The notes beneath the pieces are model-generated. The model did no database searches. It had not been told where the DNA came from and saw nothing but the letters and a program-made list of their open reading frames with translations. Positions 34,146 to 44,500 of a stretch of DNA of 64,000 nucleotides are shown piece by piece (the stretch's first letter is position 1; each line of letters starts with the position of its first letter). Both the position numbers and the translations under genes were made by a program. The stretch covers positions 1 to 64,000 of the forward strand of contig CAMCUD010000009.1 of assembly GCA_945878865.1 (NCBI GenBank), in the 5' to 3' direction. Origin of the DNA: Bifidobacterium breve. GTDB lineage: Bacteria; Actinomycetota; Thermoleophilia; Solirubrobacterales; Solirubrobacteraceae.

Positions 34146-34544
34146 TCAGGGCACGACGATGAGGTCCACCTCGACGAGCGCGCCGACGGCCAGCGCCGTC
34201 ACCCCGATGCATGTGCGGCTCGGCAGCCGCTCACCGAACCACGCCGCGTACGCCGTGTTGAACGCGGCGTAGTCACGGGCGAACTCGGTGAGATAGGCGC
34301 GCGCCTGCACGGCGCGGTCCAGCGACGATCCGCACAGCTCGACGACCCGTGCGAGGTTGCGCATCACCTGGTCGGTCTGCTCGGCGATGCCGCCCGGAAC
34401 GAGCTCGTTCGTCGCGGGGTCGATCGGCATCTGCCCGGTGACGTACAGCCGGCCGTCGCACAGGGTGGCCTGCGAGAACGGCGCGACGGCCTGCGGCACG
34501 CCGTCACCGGGGCCGAACACGTAGCTGCGGATCTCGGCGCTCAT
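34146..34544 (-). CDS. RidA/YjgF-family protein with conserved Arg
   Basis: 132-residue RidA-type protein: PFSQATLCDGRLYVTGQMPI, EQTDQVMRNLARVVELCG, AVQARAYLTEFARDYAAFN and GERLPSRTCIGVTALAVG. The PSRTCIGV segment keeps the Arg that binds the substrate carboxylate, so it is a better candidate for an enamine/imine deaminase than its paralog at 32191. The track start at 35270 is a shadow; the ATG at 34544 overlaps the stop of the amidase gene by four bases. Confidence 0.9.
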   Translation of the reverse strand: MSAEIRSYVFGPGDGVPQAVAPFSQATLCDGRLYVTGQMPIDPATNELVPGGIAEQTDQVMRNLARVVELCGSSLDRAVQARAYLTEFARDYAAFNTAYAAWFGERLPSRTCIGVTALAVGALVEVDLIVVP

Positions 34545-35572
34545 CTCGGGGGGAACATCCTCTTCTCGATGCAGGCGTGGACACCCTGGCGGCCGTCGAC
34601 GACCTGGGTGACGGTGAAGTCCGCGGCGATCGACATCAGTGAGTACGCGTCGTCGCGGGACAGGCCCCAGCCGCGCTCGAGCAGGGACAGCATCCGCCGC
34701 GCGGCTTGGCCCATCGCTTCGTCGAGGTCGTCGCCGAAGCCGTGCACGAGCTGGTGTGTCGCGGTGTCGAGCGTGGGGACGTCGAACGGCACGTCCCGGG
34801 CGATGGAGATGCGCAGCAGGCCGGTGAGCGACGCCTCGAGCGCGGTGCCGGACACCTCGCCGTCGCCCTGGGAGACGTGCGGGTCGCCGACCGACAGCAG
34901 CCCGCCGGCGACCTGCACGGGGTAGTACATGGTGCCGCCCGCGCCGATGCGCCAGTTGTCGATGTTGCCGCCGTGGTCGCCGGGCGGGATGGACGAGTGG
35001 CGTCCGGGGGCGGCGGGCGCGACGCCCATCGTCCCGAAGTGCGGTCGCAGCGGTACGACGACGCCCTCCAGGGCAGGTTCCCGCGCAGCCGGATCGGGCG
35101 GGACGACGATGCCCGGGCCCTCGGCGACGTACAGCTCCGTCGCCGTCCAGTCGTACGCGAAGCTCGCGCGCGCCGTGCCGCTGGCCTCGTCGAGCGCATA
35201 GACGGTGATGCGCTCCTTGGCGAAGTCGTCGTGCAGGAGCCCCCAGTTCCCGGCGATGTTCGTCCCCCACGGCAGGCGTGGGCGTGCCGAGAGGATCTCC
35301 ACCTTCAGGAGGTCACCGGGCTGCGCGCCGGCCACCGCGATCGGGCCGGTGAGCAGGTGCGGGCCCGGGCCGCGGTCTTGGACCCGGTCAAAGATCGCCT
35401 CGATGCCCTCGTCCATGAGGAGGTCCGGGGCGTCCCCGGCCTGGTGCGTGACGGCCTCCACCTCGACGACATCGCCCGGCGCGACCGTCAGGACGGGCGG
35501 GATGCTGCGGTCGAAGTGACCCCAGTGCACCGTCTCGGGGGTGGCAGGAAGACGGTGGTAGGCAGGCGTCAC
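34541..35572 (-). CDS. Acetamidase/formamidase-family amidohydrolase
   Basis: Protein of 343 residues of the FmdA/AmdA family, which hydrolyses short amides such as formamide or acetamide to ammonia and acid. Motifs: ATPETVHWGHFD at the N-terminus, PRLPWGTNIAGNWGLL, IPPGDHGGNIDNWRIGAGGT (metal-binding region) and YYPVQVAGGLLSVGDPHVSQ. The track start at 35677 would overlap the divergent glf start. The GTG at 35572 has AAGGTGG five bases upstream and lies just before the conserved HRLPATPETVHWG block. ATG at 35623 is an alternative. It is translationally coupled to RidA, so the pair may clear amide-derived or imine intermediates. Confidence 0.85.
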   Translation of the reverse strand: MTPAYHRLPATPETVHWGHFDRSIPPVLTVAPGDVVEVEAVTHQAGDAPDLLMDEGIEAIFDRVQDRGPGPHLLTGPIAVAGAQPGDLLKVEILSARPRLPWGTNIAGNWGLLHDDFAKERITVYALDEASGTARASFAYDWTATELYVAEGPGIVVPPDPAAREPALEGVVVPLRPHFGTMGVAPAAPGRHSSIPPGDHGGNIDNWRIGAGGTMYYPVQVAGGLLSVGDPHVSQGDGEVSGTALEASLTGLLRISIARDVPFDVPTLDTATHQLVHGFGDDLDEAMGQAARRMLSLLERGWGLSRDDAYSLMSIAADFTVTQVVDGRQGVHACIEKRMFPPR

Positions 35573-35577
35573 GCGCG

Positions 35578-35584
35578 CCACCTT
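35578..35584 (-). promoter_or_regulatory. Shine-Dalgarno AAGGTGG deciding the amidase start
   Basis: On the minus strand AAGGTGG precedes the GTG at 35572 by five bases. The upstream ATG candidates have no comparable site. Confidence 0.55.
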
Positions 35585-35649
35585 ATGCCGTGAACGGACT
35601 TCGCGGAAGGGTGTGTGCTCCATCTCTTGGTAGGCCGTCGGGCGACTGC

Positions 35650-35655
35650 TAGGTT
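35650..35655 (+). promoter_or_regulatory. -10-like TAGGTT upstream of glf
   Basis: TAGGTT ends 9 bases before the glf ATG at 35665 with no Shine-Dalgarno sequence. Confidence 0.4.
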
Positions 35656-35664
35656 CCGCCGCCA

Positions 35665-36789
35665 ATGGCACGGGCACTCATCGTTGGGGCGGGGTTGACC
35701 GGGTGCACGCTCGCGTGGCGCCTGGCGCAGGACGGCGTGGAATCCGTCCTGCTGGAACGCGACGCGGTCGCGGGCGGGTTGGTCCGCTCCGACCACATGG
35801 AGGGCGTGCTCTACGAGCCGCACGGGTCGCACATCTTCCACACCGAGGACAAGGAGGTGTGGGACCTCGCCAACGCGATGACGCCCTTCAACGACTACCG
35901 CCATCGCGTCGACATCTCCATCGAGGGCAAGATCCTCAACTGGCCGATCCTGCTGAGCGACATCGATGCGCAGTCGCGCGGTGACGAGATCAAGGCTGAG
36001 CTGGCCGAGCGCGAGGGCGTCGACGCCGAGGCACGCGCCGCGGCCGCGAACTTCGAGGAATGGTGCCTCGAGCTCATGGGGCCGATCCTCTACGGCCGCT
36101 ACATCCAGCCGTACACCGAGAAGCAGTGGGGCCGGCCCGCACGCGAGCTGTCGGCGTCGTGGGCGCCGCGCCGCGTGTCGGTGCGCTGGGACAACGACCC
36201 GTATCTGTTCCCCGACCCGTACCAGGGCTGGCCGGCCGGCCCGAACGGCTACACCGACCTGCTCGACGGGCTCATTGCCAGCGACAAGGTCGAGCTGCGC
36301 ACGAACGTCGACGTCACGCTGGACAACCTCGACCACCACGTGCGCGAGACGGGGGCCGACTTGGTCGTGCTGACCTGCCCGCTCGACGTCTTCTCCGGCG
36401 AGAAGTTCGGCAAGCTTGACTGGAGAGGGATCCTCGTGCGCTCGGTGCACATCCCGCATGTCGACTACGCGCAGGGCGCGATGGTCGTCAACTACCCGTC
36501 GAAGGACGTGCCGTGGATCCGCGTGCACGAGACGAAGCACGCCTCGATGCAGAAGATCCCCGGGACGGTGCTCGGCTTCGAGTTCACGGGCGCGCCGACG
36601 CGCTACTACCCCATCGAGCTGCCCGAGAACAGGGCGCTGAACGACCGCTATCGCGACTACGTCCTCGAGCAGCTCGGCGGCCAGCCGACGTACTTCGCCG
36701 GGCGCCTGGCCAACTACGTCTACATCGACATGGACGACTGCATGCGCCAGGCGCTGGACACGGCCGGCGAGATCCTCGCGGACCTCTAG
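35665..36789 (+). CDS. glf: UDP-galactopyranose mutase
   Basis: Flavoenzyme of 374 residues that converts UDP-galactopyranose to UDP-galactofuranose, the donor for envelope galactofuranose. ALIVGAGLTGCTLAWRLAQ is the FAD-binding Rossmann motif. HGSHIFHTEDKEVWDLANAM, YRHRVDISIEGKILNWPIL, QPYTEKQWGRPARELSAS and the C-terminal GRLANYVYIDMDDCMRQAL match the family. Length is normal for bacterial Glf. No galactofuranosyltransferase is adjacent, but GT2 genes lie about 24 kb away in the same region. It converges on the acyltransferase gene with a 4-base overlap. Confidence 0.93.
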   Translation: MARALIVGAGLTGCTLAWRLAQDGVESVLLERDAVAGGLVRSDHMEGVLYEPHGSHIFHTEDKEVWDLANAMTPFNDYRHRVDISIEGKILNWPILLSDIDAQSRGDEIKAELAEREGVDAEARAAAANFEEWCLELMGPILYGRYIQPYTEKQWGRPARELSASWAPRRVSVRWDNDPYLFPDPYQGWPAGPNGYTDLLDGLIASDKVELRTNVDVTLDNLDHHVRETGADLVVLTCPLDVFSGEKFGKLDWRGILVRSVHIPHVDYAQGAMVVNYPSKDVPWIRVHETKHASMQKIPGTVLGFEFTGAPTRYYPIELPENRALNDRYRDYVLEQLGGQPTYFAGRLANYVYIDMDDCMRQALDTAGEILADL

Positions 36790-37718
36790 CCGGCGTCCGC
36801 CGGCGGGACCTCCGTCACGAGCGGCGACGGGTACCACGCGTAGTCCACGTTCCACGGCTTCTCGAGGATGAGCTTCGCGAACACCGCGGCGATCGCCCCG
36901 CGCAGCGTGCGGACGTCGCGGAACTCCGTCGGGTCGATCGGCTCCTGCATCCGCACCACGACGCGGGTGCCCTCCCGCTCGGGGAGGATCGGCAGCACCT
37001 TCACGCCGGTACGGTGCGCGAGCGTCGCCGGGACGCCCGTCAGCGCGACCGACCGGCCGAGGAACGGCGTGGCGGCCGAGCCGGGGACGTCGAAGGCGAT
37101 GAGCAGCGTCTTGTTCGCCTCGAGCAGCTCCGTCAGGCGTTCAGGCCGCGTCGTGTCCGGGATCGCGGTACCCGGCCCCATCCACTCGGCGTAGCCGCGC
37201 AGGCGCAGGATCCACAGGCCGTCGAATCCGGGCGGCATGGGCTCCCAGTAGTGCGAGCTCTGCACCGAGTACATGTGCAGCCCATGGTTGGCGAGGGTCG
37301 CGGCCAGGCCGAACAGCCCGCCGAGATGGCCGACGACGACGAGGCATCCGCGCCCGCCCTCGTGCGCGGCGTGCCAGTGCTCGATGCCCTCGATGCGCGC
37401 GTGCTTGAGCAGCCATGGGCGCCAGAACAGCTCGCGCAGCCGGGCGACCTCCGCGACGTTGCGCCGCGCCAGCTCACGCCATTCGTCGCGGCGATGCGTG
37501 TGCAGGAGGAGGTCCTGCATGAGGTGCTCGGCGCGCTGAAGCTCGAACGCGCGGCCATGGCGCGCCTCCGGTGACGACACCCGCGACGCGAGCGCGAGGG
37601 CGAGCGGCGTGGGGACGAGCCGGTGGACCGCCGGCGTGGCGTACAGGCGGACGGGCAGGCGGACATCGCGGACATGGTCGTCCTGCGGGACCGGCCCGAG
37701 TGTCTCGTCGAACGCCAC
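36786..37718 (-). CDS. LpxL/PatA-like acyltransferase (LPLAT fold) downstream of the PKS
   Basis: 310-residue protein of the lysophospholipid/lipid A acyltransferase superfamily, expected to move an acyl chain from a thioester to a sugar or glycerol hydroxyl at the membrane. Diagnostic segments: CLVVVGHLGGLFGLAATLAN around the usual HX4(D/E) site, LLIAFDVPGSAATPFLGRSV and VKVLPILPEREGTRVVVRM. The acidic partner expected five residues after the His is missing (HLGGLF), as it is in the paralog at 55558. The GTG start at 37718 lies 9 bases after the PKS stop, so PKS and acyltransferase are almost certainly one operon. Confidence 0.8.
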   Translation of the reverse strand: MAFDETLGPVPQDDHVRDVRLPVRLYATPAVHRLVPTPLALALASRVSSPEARHGRAFELQRAEHLMQDLLLHTHRRDEWRELARRNVAEVARLRELFWRPWLLKHARIEGIEHWHAAHEGGRGCLVVVGHLGGLFGLAATLANHGLHMYSVQSSHYWEPMPPGFDGLWILRLRGYAEWMGPGTAIPDTTRPERLTELLEANKTLLIAFDVPGSAATPFLGRSVALTGVPATLAHRTGVKVLPILPEREGTRVVVRMQEPIDPTEFRDVRTLRGAIAAVFAKLILEKPWNVDYAWYPSPLVTEVPPADAG

Positions 37719-37727
37719 GATGCGAGA

Positions 37728-38500
37728 TCAGCGCGGGATGCGGAAGCGGGGGCGGCGCCGGGCGACGGGCGGCGCGGCGGCCGGGTGCGCGGCGACCCAG
37801 TCCTCCACGGCGCGCGCGGTGGTCGGCGCGTCGTCCTCGAGCATGGTGAGGTGGGTGCCGGGCACGTCCGCGGTCGTGGTCCGCTGCGGCCACGTCGCCG
37901 TCCAGTCGCCGACGCGGATCACGCCGGGAACGGGCGTCGTCGCCTTGACGAGGAGGGTCGGCACGGCCGGCGGCTGGGGCGTCCAGTCGGTGAGCAGTCC
38001 GAGGTAGGCGCCCATCGCGGTGAGTCGCTCCTCGTCGATCGCCGGATGCTCGCCGTCGCCCGCGATCATGCGCTCGAACACGGCGTCGGCGATCGACCAC
38101 ATCGTCTCCATCGTGTACGAGTCGACGAGCGTGAGGGAGGTCGGGGCGACCCCGTGCTTCGCCAGCTCGGCGGCGACCGCGTAGGCGAGCAGGCCGCCGG
38201 TGGAGAACCCGACGAGTGCGAACGGCCGGCCGTCGGCGTGCAGCGCGATGGCGGTGGCCTGCGCGCCCGCCACCGCGTCGAGACGCGAGGGCAGCAGCTC
38301 GCCGGGCGCGAACCCGGGGACCGGGACGGCGACGACCTCGCGACGGCCCTGGAACTCCTTGGCGAAGCGCGCGTACTCGTGCGGACCGGAGCTCGCGATG
38401 AGCGACGGGATGCAGTACAGCACCGGTTCGGCGTCGCCCTGCGTGAGCGGGATGACGCTCGGCGCCTGCTCCTTGATGTGGCTCACGCCGAACCGCGGGC
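37728..38500 (-). other. PKS thioesterase domain
   Basis: C-terminal alpha/beta-hydrolase release domain: FALVGFSTGGLLAYAVAAEL (Ser4857), LVDSYTM (Asp4884) and DVPGTHLTMLED (His4974) give a complete triad. An Asn/Gly-rich linker (NGNGHVNGNGNGAG) joins it to the last ACP. It should release the chain by hydrolysis, because no C5 hydroxyl is left for a six-membered lactone. Confidence 0.85.
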
Positions 38501-41500
38501 GCAGCGCCGACGCGGCGTGCGCGACGGCGACCCCGTCCTTGAGCTTGCCGAGCAGGTGGGCGCGGCGGAACATCGCGCCGAGCCCGGCGCCGTTGCCGTT
38601 CCCATTGACGTGGCCGTTGCCGTTCGCCGCGGCAGCCGCGGGCTCGGGGGTCACGCCGAGTTCACCCTGGATGTGGGCGATGAGCGTGCTGGGCGTCGGG
38701 TGGTCGAACATCACGGTCGCCGGGAGCGTGAGGCCGGTGAGCGCCTGCAGCCGCTTGCGCAGCTCGAGGCTGACGAGCGAATCGAAGCCGAGCTCGAGGA
38801 ACGTGAGCTCCATGTCGACGGACGCAGGGGTCGCGTAGCCGAGCGACGCGGCGATCTCGCCCCGGATGGCCTCGGCGTCCGCCCCACGGGGCCCGCTGGC
38901 GCCGTTGCCGTTCGCCGCCGCGTAGCCGCCGGCGACCCGGGCCGCGCGGCGCGGGCGCACCCGCACGAGGTCGCCGAGGATCGGCGGCAGGATGCCCGCC
39001 TCGGCCCGCGCGGCGAGCGCCGGGAGGTCCATGCGCATGGGGGCGAGCAGCGCCTCGCCGGTCGCGCGCGCGGCGTCGATGAGCTGCAGGCCGAACGCGT
39101 CGGACATCGGCAGCATGTCGATCGGGCCGACCCGCCGGCCGTCGTCGGTTGTCAGGTGTGCGGTCAGCTCGGTGACGCGGTCCCAGAAACCGAACGCCAG
39201 CGCGATGCCGGGCAGCCCGTCGGCGCGGCGGGTCGCGGCGAGCGCGTCGAGGAACGCGTTGGCCGCCGCGTAGTTCGACTGCCCGGGACTGCCCAGGCAC
39301 GACGCGGCCGAGGAGAACAGGACGAACTCCGCCACGCCGAGGTCGCGGGTGAGCTCGTGCAGCAGCAGCGCGGCGTCGAGCTTCGGGCGCATGACGCGGT
39401 GCAGGCGCTCGGGCGTCATCCCGGTGAGCACGCCGTCGTCGAGTGCGGCCGCGGAATGGAAGACGGCGGTCAGCGGCCGGTCGGCGGGGATCGAGGCGAG
39501 CAGCTGCGCGAGCGCGTCGCGGTCGGTGACGTCGCAGGCGACGACCTCGGCCGTGCACCCGGCGTCGGCCAGCTCGGCGACGAGCTCGCTTGCGCCGGGC
39601 GCGGTGGGGCCGCGGCGGCTGACAAGGAGGAGGTGCTTGGCGCCCTGCGCTTCGGCGAGGTGGCGCGCGAGCATCGCGCCGAGGCCCGTGGGGCCGCCGG
39701 TGACGAGCATCGTGCCGGCGGGGTCGGCGGGCGGCGCGGCATCCGGGTCGGCGTCGCGGTAGGCGTGCACGCGCGGGACGAGCAGCGCGCCGTCGCGGAC
39801 GGCGATCTCGGATTCCCCGGTCGCGAGCGCGGCGGCGAGCAGGTCGTCGGTGAGCTCCGTGTCATCGAGGTCGAGGAGCGCGAAGCGGTCGGGGTGCTCG
39901 GAGTTCGCGGCGCGCAGGAGGCCGGCGAGTGGGGAGTGGCGGAGGTCCGGGTGTTCCCCGGGGGCCGTGGCGACGGCGCCGCGGGTGGCCATGACGAGTC
40001 GGGTCGTGGCGAGCGCTTCCGTCGCGAGGAACTCCTGGAGCAGCGTCATCACCGTCTCGGTGAGCGTGTGGGCGTCGGCGGCGAGGTCGTCCGTGGCCGG
40101 TGCGGTGACGGGCAGGACGAGGTGCGCGGGCGGCGTGTCGCCGGCGTTCTCGAGCGCGTCGACGACGGCGAAGTCGGCGGTGCCCCCGGTGTGCGGCGCC
40201 GCGGTCCAGTCGATGGCGTAGAGCCCGTTGCGCAGGCTGCGCCGCGCCGGCTGCACGTGTTCGATCGGCTGCGTGCGGACGGCGTCGATGGAGATGACGG
40301 GCGCGCCGCCTGGATCCTCGGCGGCGACCCGCCCGTCCGGCGTCACGCGCAGCGTGAGCGCCGCGACGCCGCGCTGGTGCAGCCGCACCCCGGAGAACCC
40401 GATGGGCAGCCCCGGCGTCGCGTGCAGGCCGGCGGCGAGCAGCGCCGGGTGCAGGTCGTAGTCGTGCGCGTCCTCCGCCTCATCGGCGAGCGCCGCCTCG
40501 ACGATGACGTCGTAGCCGTCGCGCGCGGCGCGCTCCATCCCCTGGAACACGGGTCCGAGGTCGAAGCCGGTCTCCGACAGCTGCGCGTACACCGTCGTGC
40601 GAACCAGCTCCTCCCCGTCGGCGGGCCAGTCGCCGACGGCGGACACCGGTGCGTCGTCGGGCGGCGCGAGCGTGCCGACGGCGTGCTCGACGAGCCCGCC
40701 CTGGTCACCCTCGGGGTGGGAGGAGACCGTCAGGCTCGTCCCTGTCACCGTGACCTGCACCGCGACCGCCCGGCCGGGCTCGAGCACGAGCGGCGCACGC
40801 ACGTCGAGGTCCGCGATCACGGGGGTGTCGGTGTCGATCGCCGCGTGCAGCGCGAGGTCGAGGAACAGCGTGGCCGGCGCGACGACCTGGCCGAGCACCG
40901 CGTGATCGGCGAGCCACGGCTGCTCGCCGAGCGACAGACGCCCGGTCCACACGGCGCCGCCGCCGGGCAGCGGCACCTTCGCCTTGAGGATCGGGTGCTC
41001 GCCCGCCGAGAGCCCGAGCGCGCCGGCATCCTGCGCGCCGGCCTTCGGCTCGAGCCAGTAGTGCTGGTGCTGGAACGCGTACGTCGGCAGCGGCGTGTGC
41101 GGCGGCGTGTCGCCGAAGAGCGCGGTCCAGTCCACCTGCACGCCCGCGGCGTGCGCCTCGCCGAGCGAGCGGATGAACCGCTCCAGCCCGCCGTCGTCGC
41201 GGCGCAGGCTCGTGAGCGCCGGCACGTCGGCCGCGCCGTCCTCGGAGTCGAGGATCTCCTGCAGCGGCGCGGCGAGCACCGGGTGCGGGCCGATCTCCAC
41301 GAGCGCGCCGGCGCCGTCGCCGATGAGCTTCCGGGCCGCCGGTTCGAAGAGGACGGTCTGGCGCAGGTTGCGATACCAGTGCTCGGCGTCCATCGTCTCG
41401 GTCGCCAGTCGCTCGCCGGTGACCGTGGAATACAGCGGGATGGTGCTCGGCAGCGGCGCGACGTCGGCCAGGCCGTCGAGCATGAGGTCGCGGACCGCCT

Positions 41501-44500
41501 CGACGTGCGGCGAGTGGCCCGGCACGGTCGAGAGGATCCGCCGCACCCGGACGTTGTCGTCCTCGCAGGCGGTGGCGAACTCGTCGATGATCTCGGGGTC
41601 GCCGGAGATGACGAGCGAGTGCGGCCCGTTCACCGCCGCGACGGTGATGCGCTCGCCCAGGTGCGGGGTGCGCTCGGCGAGCTGCTCGAGCGAGAGGCTC
41701 ACGGAGAGCATGCCGCCGACCCCTGCGATCGTCGCGAGCGCCTGGCTGCGGACCGCCACGATCTTCGCGGCGTCCTCGAGCGTGAGCCCGCCGATGACGT
41801 GCGCCGCGGCGATCTCGCCCTGGGAGTGCCCGACGACCGCGGCCGGCTCGACGCCGAACGAGCGCCACAGCCCGGCGAGCGACACCATGATCGAGAACAG
41901 CACCGGCTGGACGACCTCGATGAGGTCGATGGACGGCTGGCCCGGCTCCCCGCGCAGCACGGCCTCGAGGGAGAAGTCGACGTGCGGTGCGAGCGCCTGC
42001 CCGCACGCGCGCATGTGCTCGGCGAAGACGGGCGACGCGTCGAGGAGCTCCACGGCCATGCCCTCCCACTGGCCGCCCTGGCCGGGGAACACGAACGCCG
42101 GCCGGCGCTCGCCGCGCACGACGCCCTGGGCGATCGCCTCGACGAACTCCCCGCGCGCCAGTGCGGAGAGCCGGTCGGCGAGCTCGTCCAGCCCCCCGAC
42201 GACCGCGACCGCGCGGTGCGACAGGTGGGGGCGCTCGAGGGCGAGCGACGCGGCCACGGCGGAGGGGTCGAGCGCCGGGTTCGCGGCGACGTACGACCCG
42301 AGCCGCTCGGCCTGACCGGCGAGGCCGGCGGCGGTCGAGCCGGAGACGAGGAAGGGCAGGACCCGCGAGGGGATCTCGGGCATGGCCGGCGCGGCCGCCG
42401 CTTCGGGTGGCGCCTCCTCGACGATGAGGTGGGCGTTCGTCCCGCTGATCCCGAACGACGACACGGCCGCGCGGCGCGGGCGGCCGCCGGCGGGCCACGG
42501 GGCGGGCTCGGTCAGGAGCTCGACGCCGCCACCCTCCCACGGGATGTGCGGCGACGGCTCATCGGCCCACAGCGTGCGCGGCAGCGTCTCATGCTGCAGC
42601 GCCTGCACCATCTTGATGACGCCGCCGACGCCCGCCGCGGCTTGCGAGTGGCCGATGTTCGACTTCAGCGAGCCGAGGCGCAGCGGCCCGTCCGGGCGCT
42701 CGCGGCCGTACGTCGCGATGAGCGCCTGCGCCTCGATCGGGTCGCCGAGGCTCGTGCCCGTGCCGTGCGCCTCGACCGCGTCGACGTCGCCGGGTTCCAG
42801 GCCGGCGTTGGCCAGTGCCGCGCGGATCACGCGCTCCTGCGACGGGCCGGACGGCGCCGCGAACCCGTTCGACGCGCCGTCCTGGTTGACCGCGCTGCCG
42901 CGCACCACGGCGAGCACGCGGTGCCCGCGTTCGCGGGCGACCGAGAGGCGCTCCATGACGATGACGCCGACGCCGTCGGCCAGGCCCGTGCCGTTGCCAC
43001 CGGCGCCGAACGCGCGGCACCGCCCGTCGGGCGACAGCACGCGCTGGCGCGACATCTCCACGAACGGCTCGGAGGTCGCCAGCAGCGTCACGCCGCCGGC
43101 GAGCACGAGGTCGCACTCGTCGTTGCGCAGCGCCTGCGAGGCCAGGTGCATCGCCACGAGCGACGACGAGCACGCGGTGTCGACGGACACGGCCGGCCCG
43201 ACGAGCCCGAGCTGGTAGCTGATGCGCCCGGAGACCGCGCTCGTGATGCCGCCTGTGGTCCGCAGGCCCTGCACCTCCTGCGCGTGGTTGCCTTCGCCGT
43301 AGCCGGAGTCGAACGCGCCGGCGAACACGCCCGTGCGCGAGCCGCGCAGGCCGAGCGGGTCGATGCCCGCATGCTCGAGCGCCTCCCACGCGCACTCCAG
43401 CAGGAGCCGCTGCTGCGGATCCATCGCGAGCGCCTCGCGCGGGTTGATGCCGAAGTGGTCGGGGTCGAACGCGCCGCCGTCGAGGAAGCCGCCGTGGCGG
43501 GTGTAGGTCGTGTCGAACTGCTCGGGGTCGGCGTCGAAGATGCGCTCGACGTCCCAGCCGCGGTCGGCGGGGAACTCACCGATCGCGTCGCGCCCCTCCA
43601 CGACCAGCTCCCACAGATCCTCCGCGGAGCCCACGCCGCCCGGGTAGCGGCACGCCATGCCGACGATCGCCAGCGGCTCGTCGGTGGTGGTGCGCTGGGT
43701 CGCGCGCGGGCCGGGGGTGTCGCGCTCGCGGCCCTCGGCCAGCTCGCGCAGCAGCCCGCCGACGGCCGTCGGCGTCGGGTAGTCGAAGACGAGCGTCGCG
43801 GGGAGCGTCAGCCCGGTCGCGCGCGAGATGCGGTTGCGCAGCTCGACGCCCGACAGCGAGTCGATGCCGAGCTCCTTGAACGTGCGCTGCGCGTCGATCT
43901 GCGACGGCGAGCCGTGGCCGAGCACCGCGGCGAGGTGCTCGCGGACGAGGTCGAGCGCGAGCGCGTCGCGGTCGCTCTCCGGCGCGGCGGCGAGGCGGCC
44001 GGCGAACGAGTCCGCCGCTGCGGTGACCCGCGCGGCGCCGCGGAACAGCCCGGACAGGACCGGCGGGAGCAGCCCGTCGCGCGCCTGCGCCCGCAGGCCG
44101 GGGCGGTCGAGCAGCGTCGGCAGCAGGACCGGGGCGCCGAGCGCGCGGGCGGTGTCGATGAGGTCGAGCCCGTCGTCGTCGGGGATCGGGACGAGCCCGG
44201 CCGGCGCGCGCCGCTCGGCGTCCTCTCCGGTGACGTGGCCGGTCATCCCCGTCGCGGTCTCCCACACGCCGAAGGCCAGCGACTGCGCCGGGAGCCCTTC
44301 GGCCCGGCGCCGGTCGGCGAGGGCGTCGAGCACCGCGTTCGCCGCGGCGTAGTTCCCCTGGCCGGGGAGGCCGAGCGTCGCGGCGACCGACGAGTAGAGG
44401 ACGAACTCGGCGAGATCGAGGTCGCGCGTGAGCGCGTCGAGGTGCAGCGCCGCGTCGGCCTTCGGGCGCAGCACGCGCTCGAGCTGCGCGGCGGTCAGCC

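Noticed and set aside
35573-35677. N-terminal extension of the amidase to 35677 or 35623
   Set aside because: The longer form overlaps the divergent glf start and lacks a Shine-Dalgarno site, whereas GTG 35572 has AAGGTGG at good spacing; ATG 35623 cannot be fully excluded.
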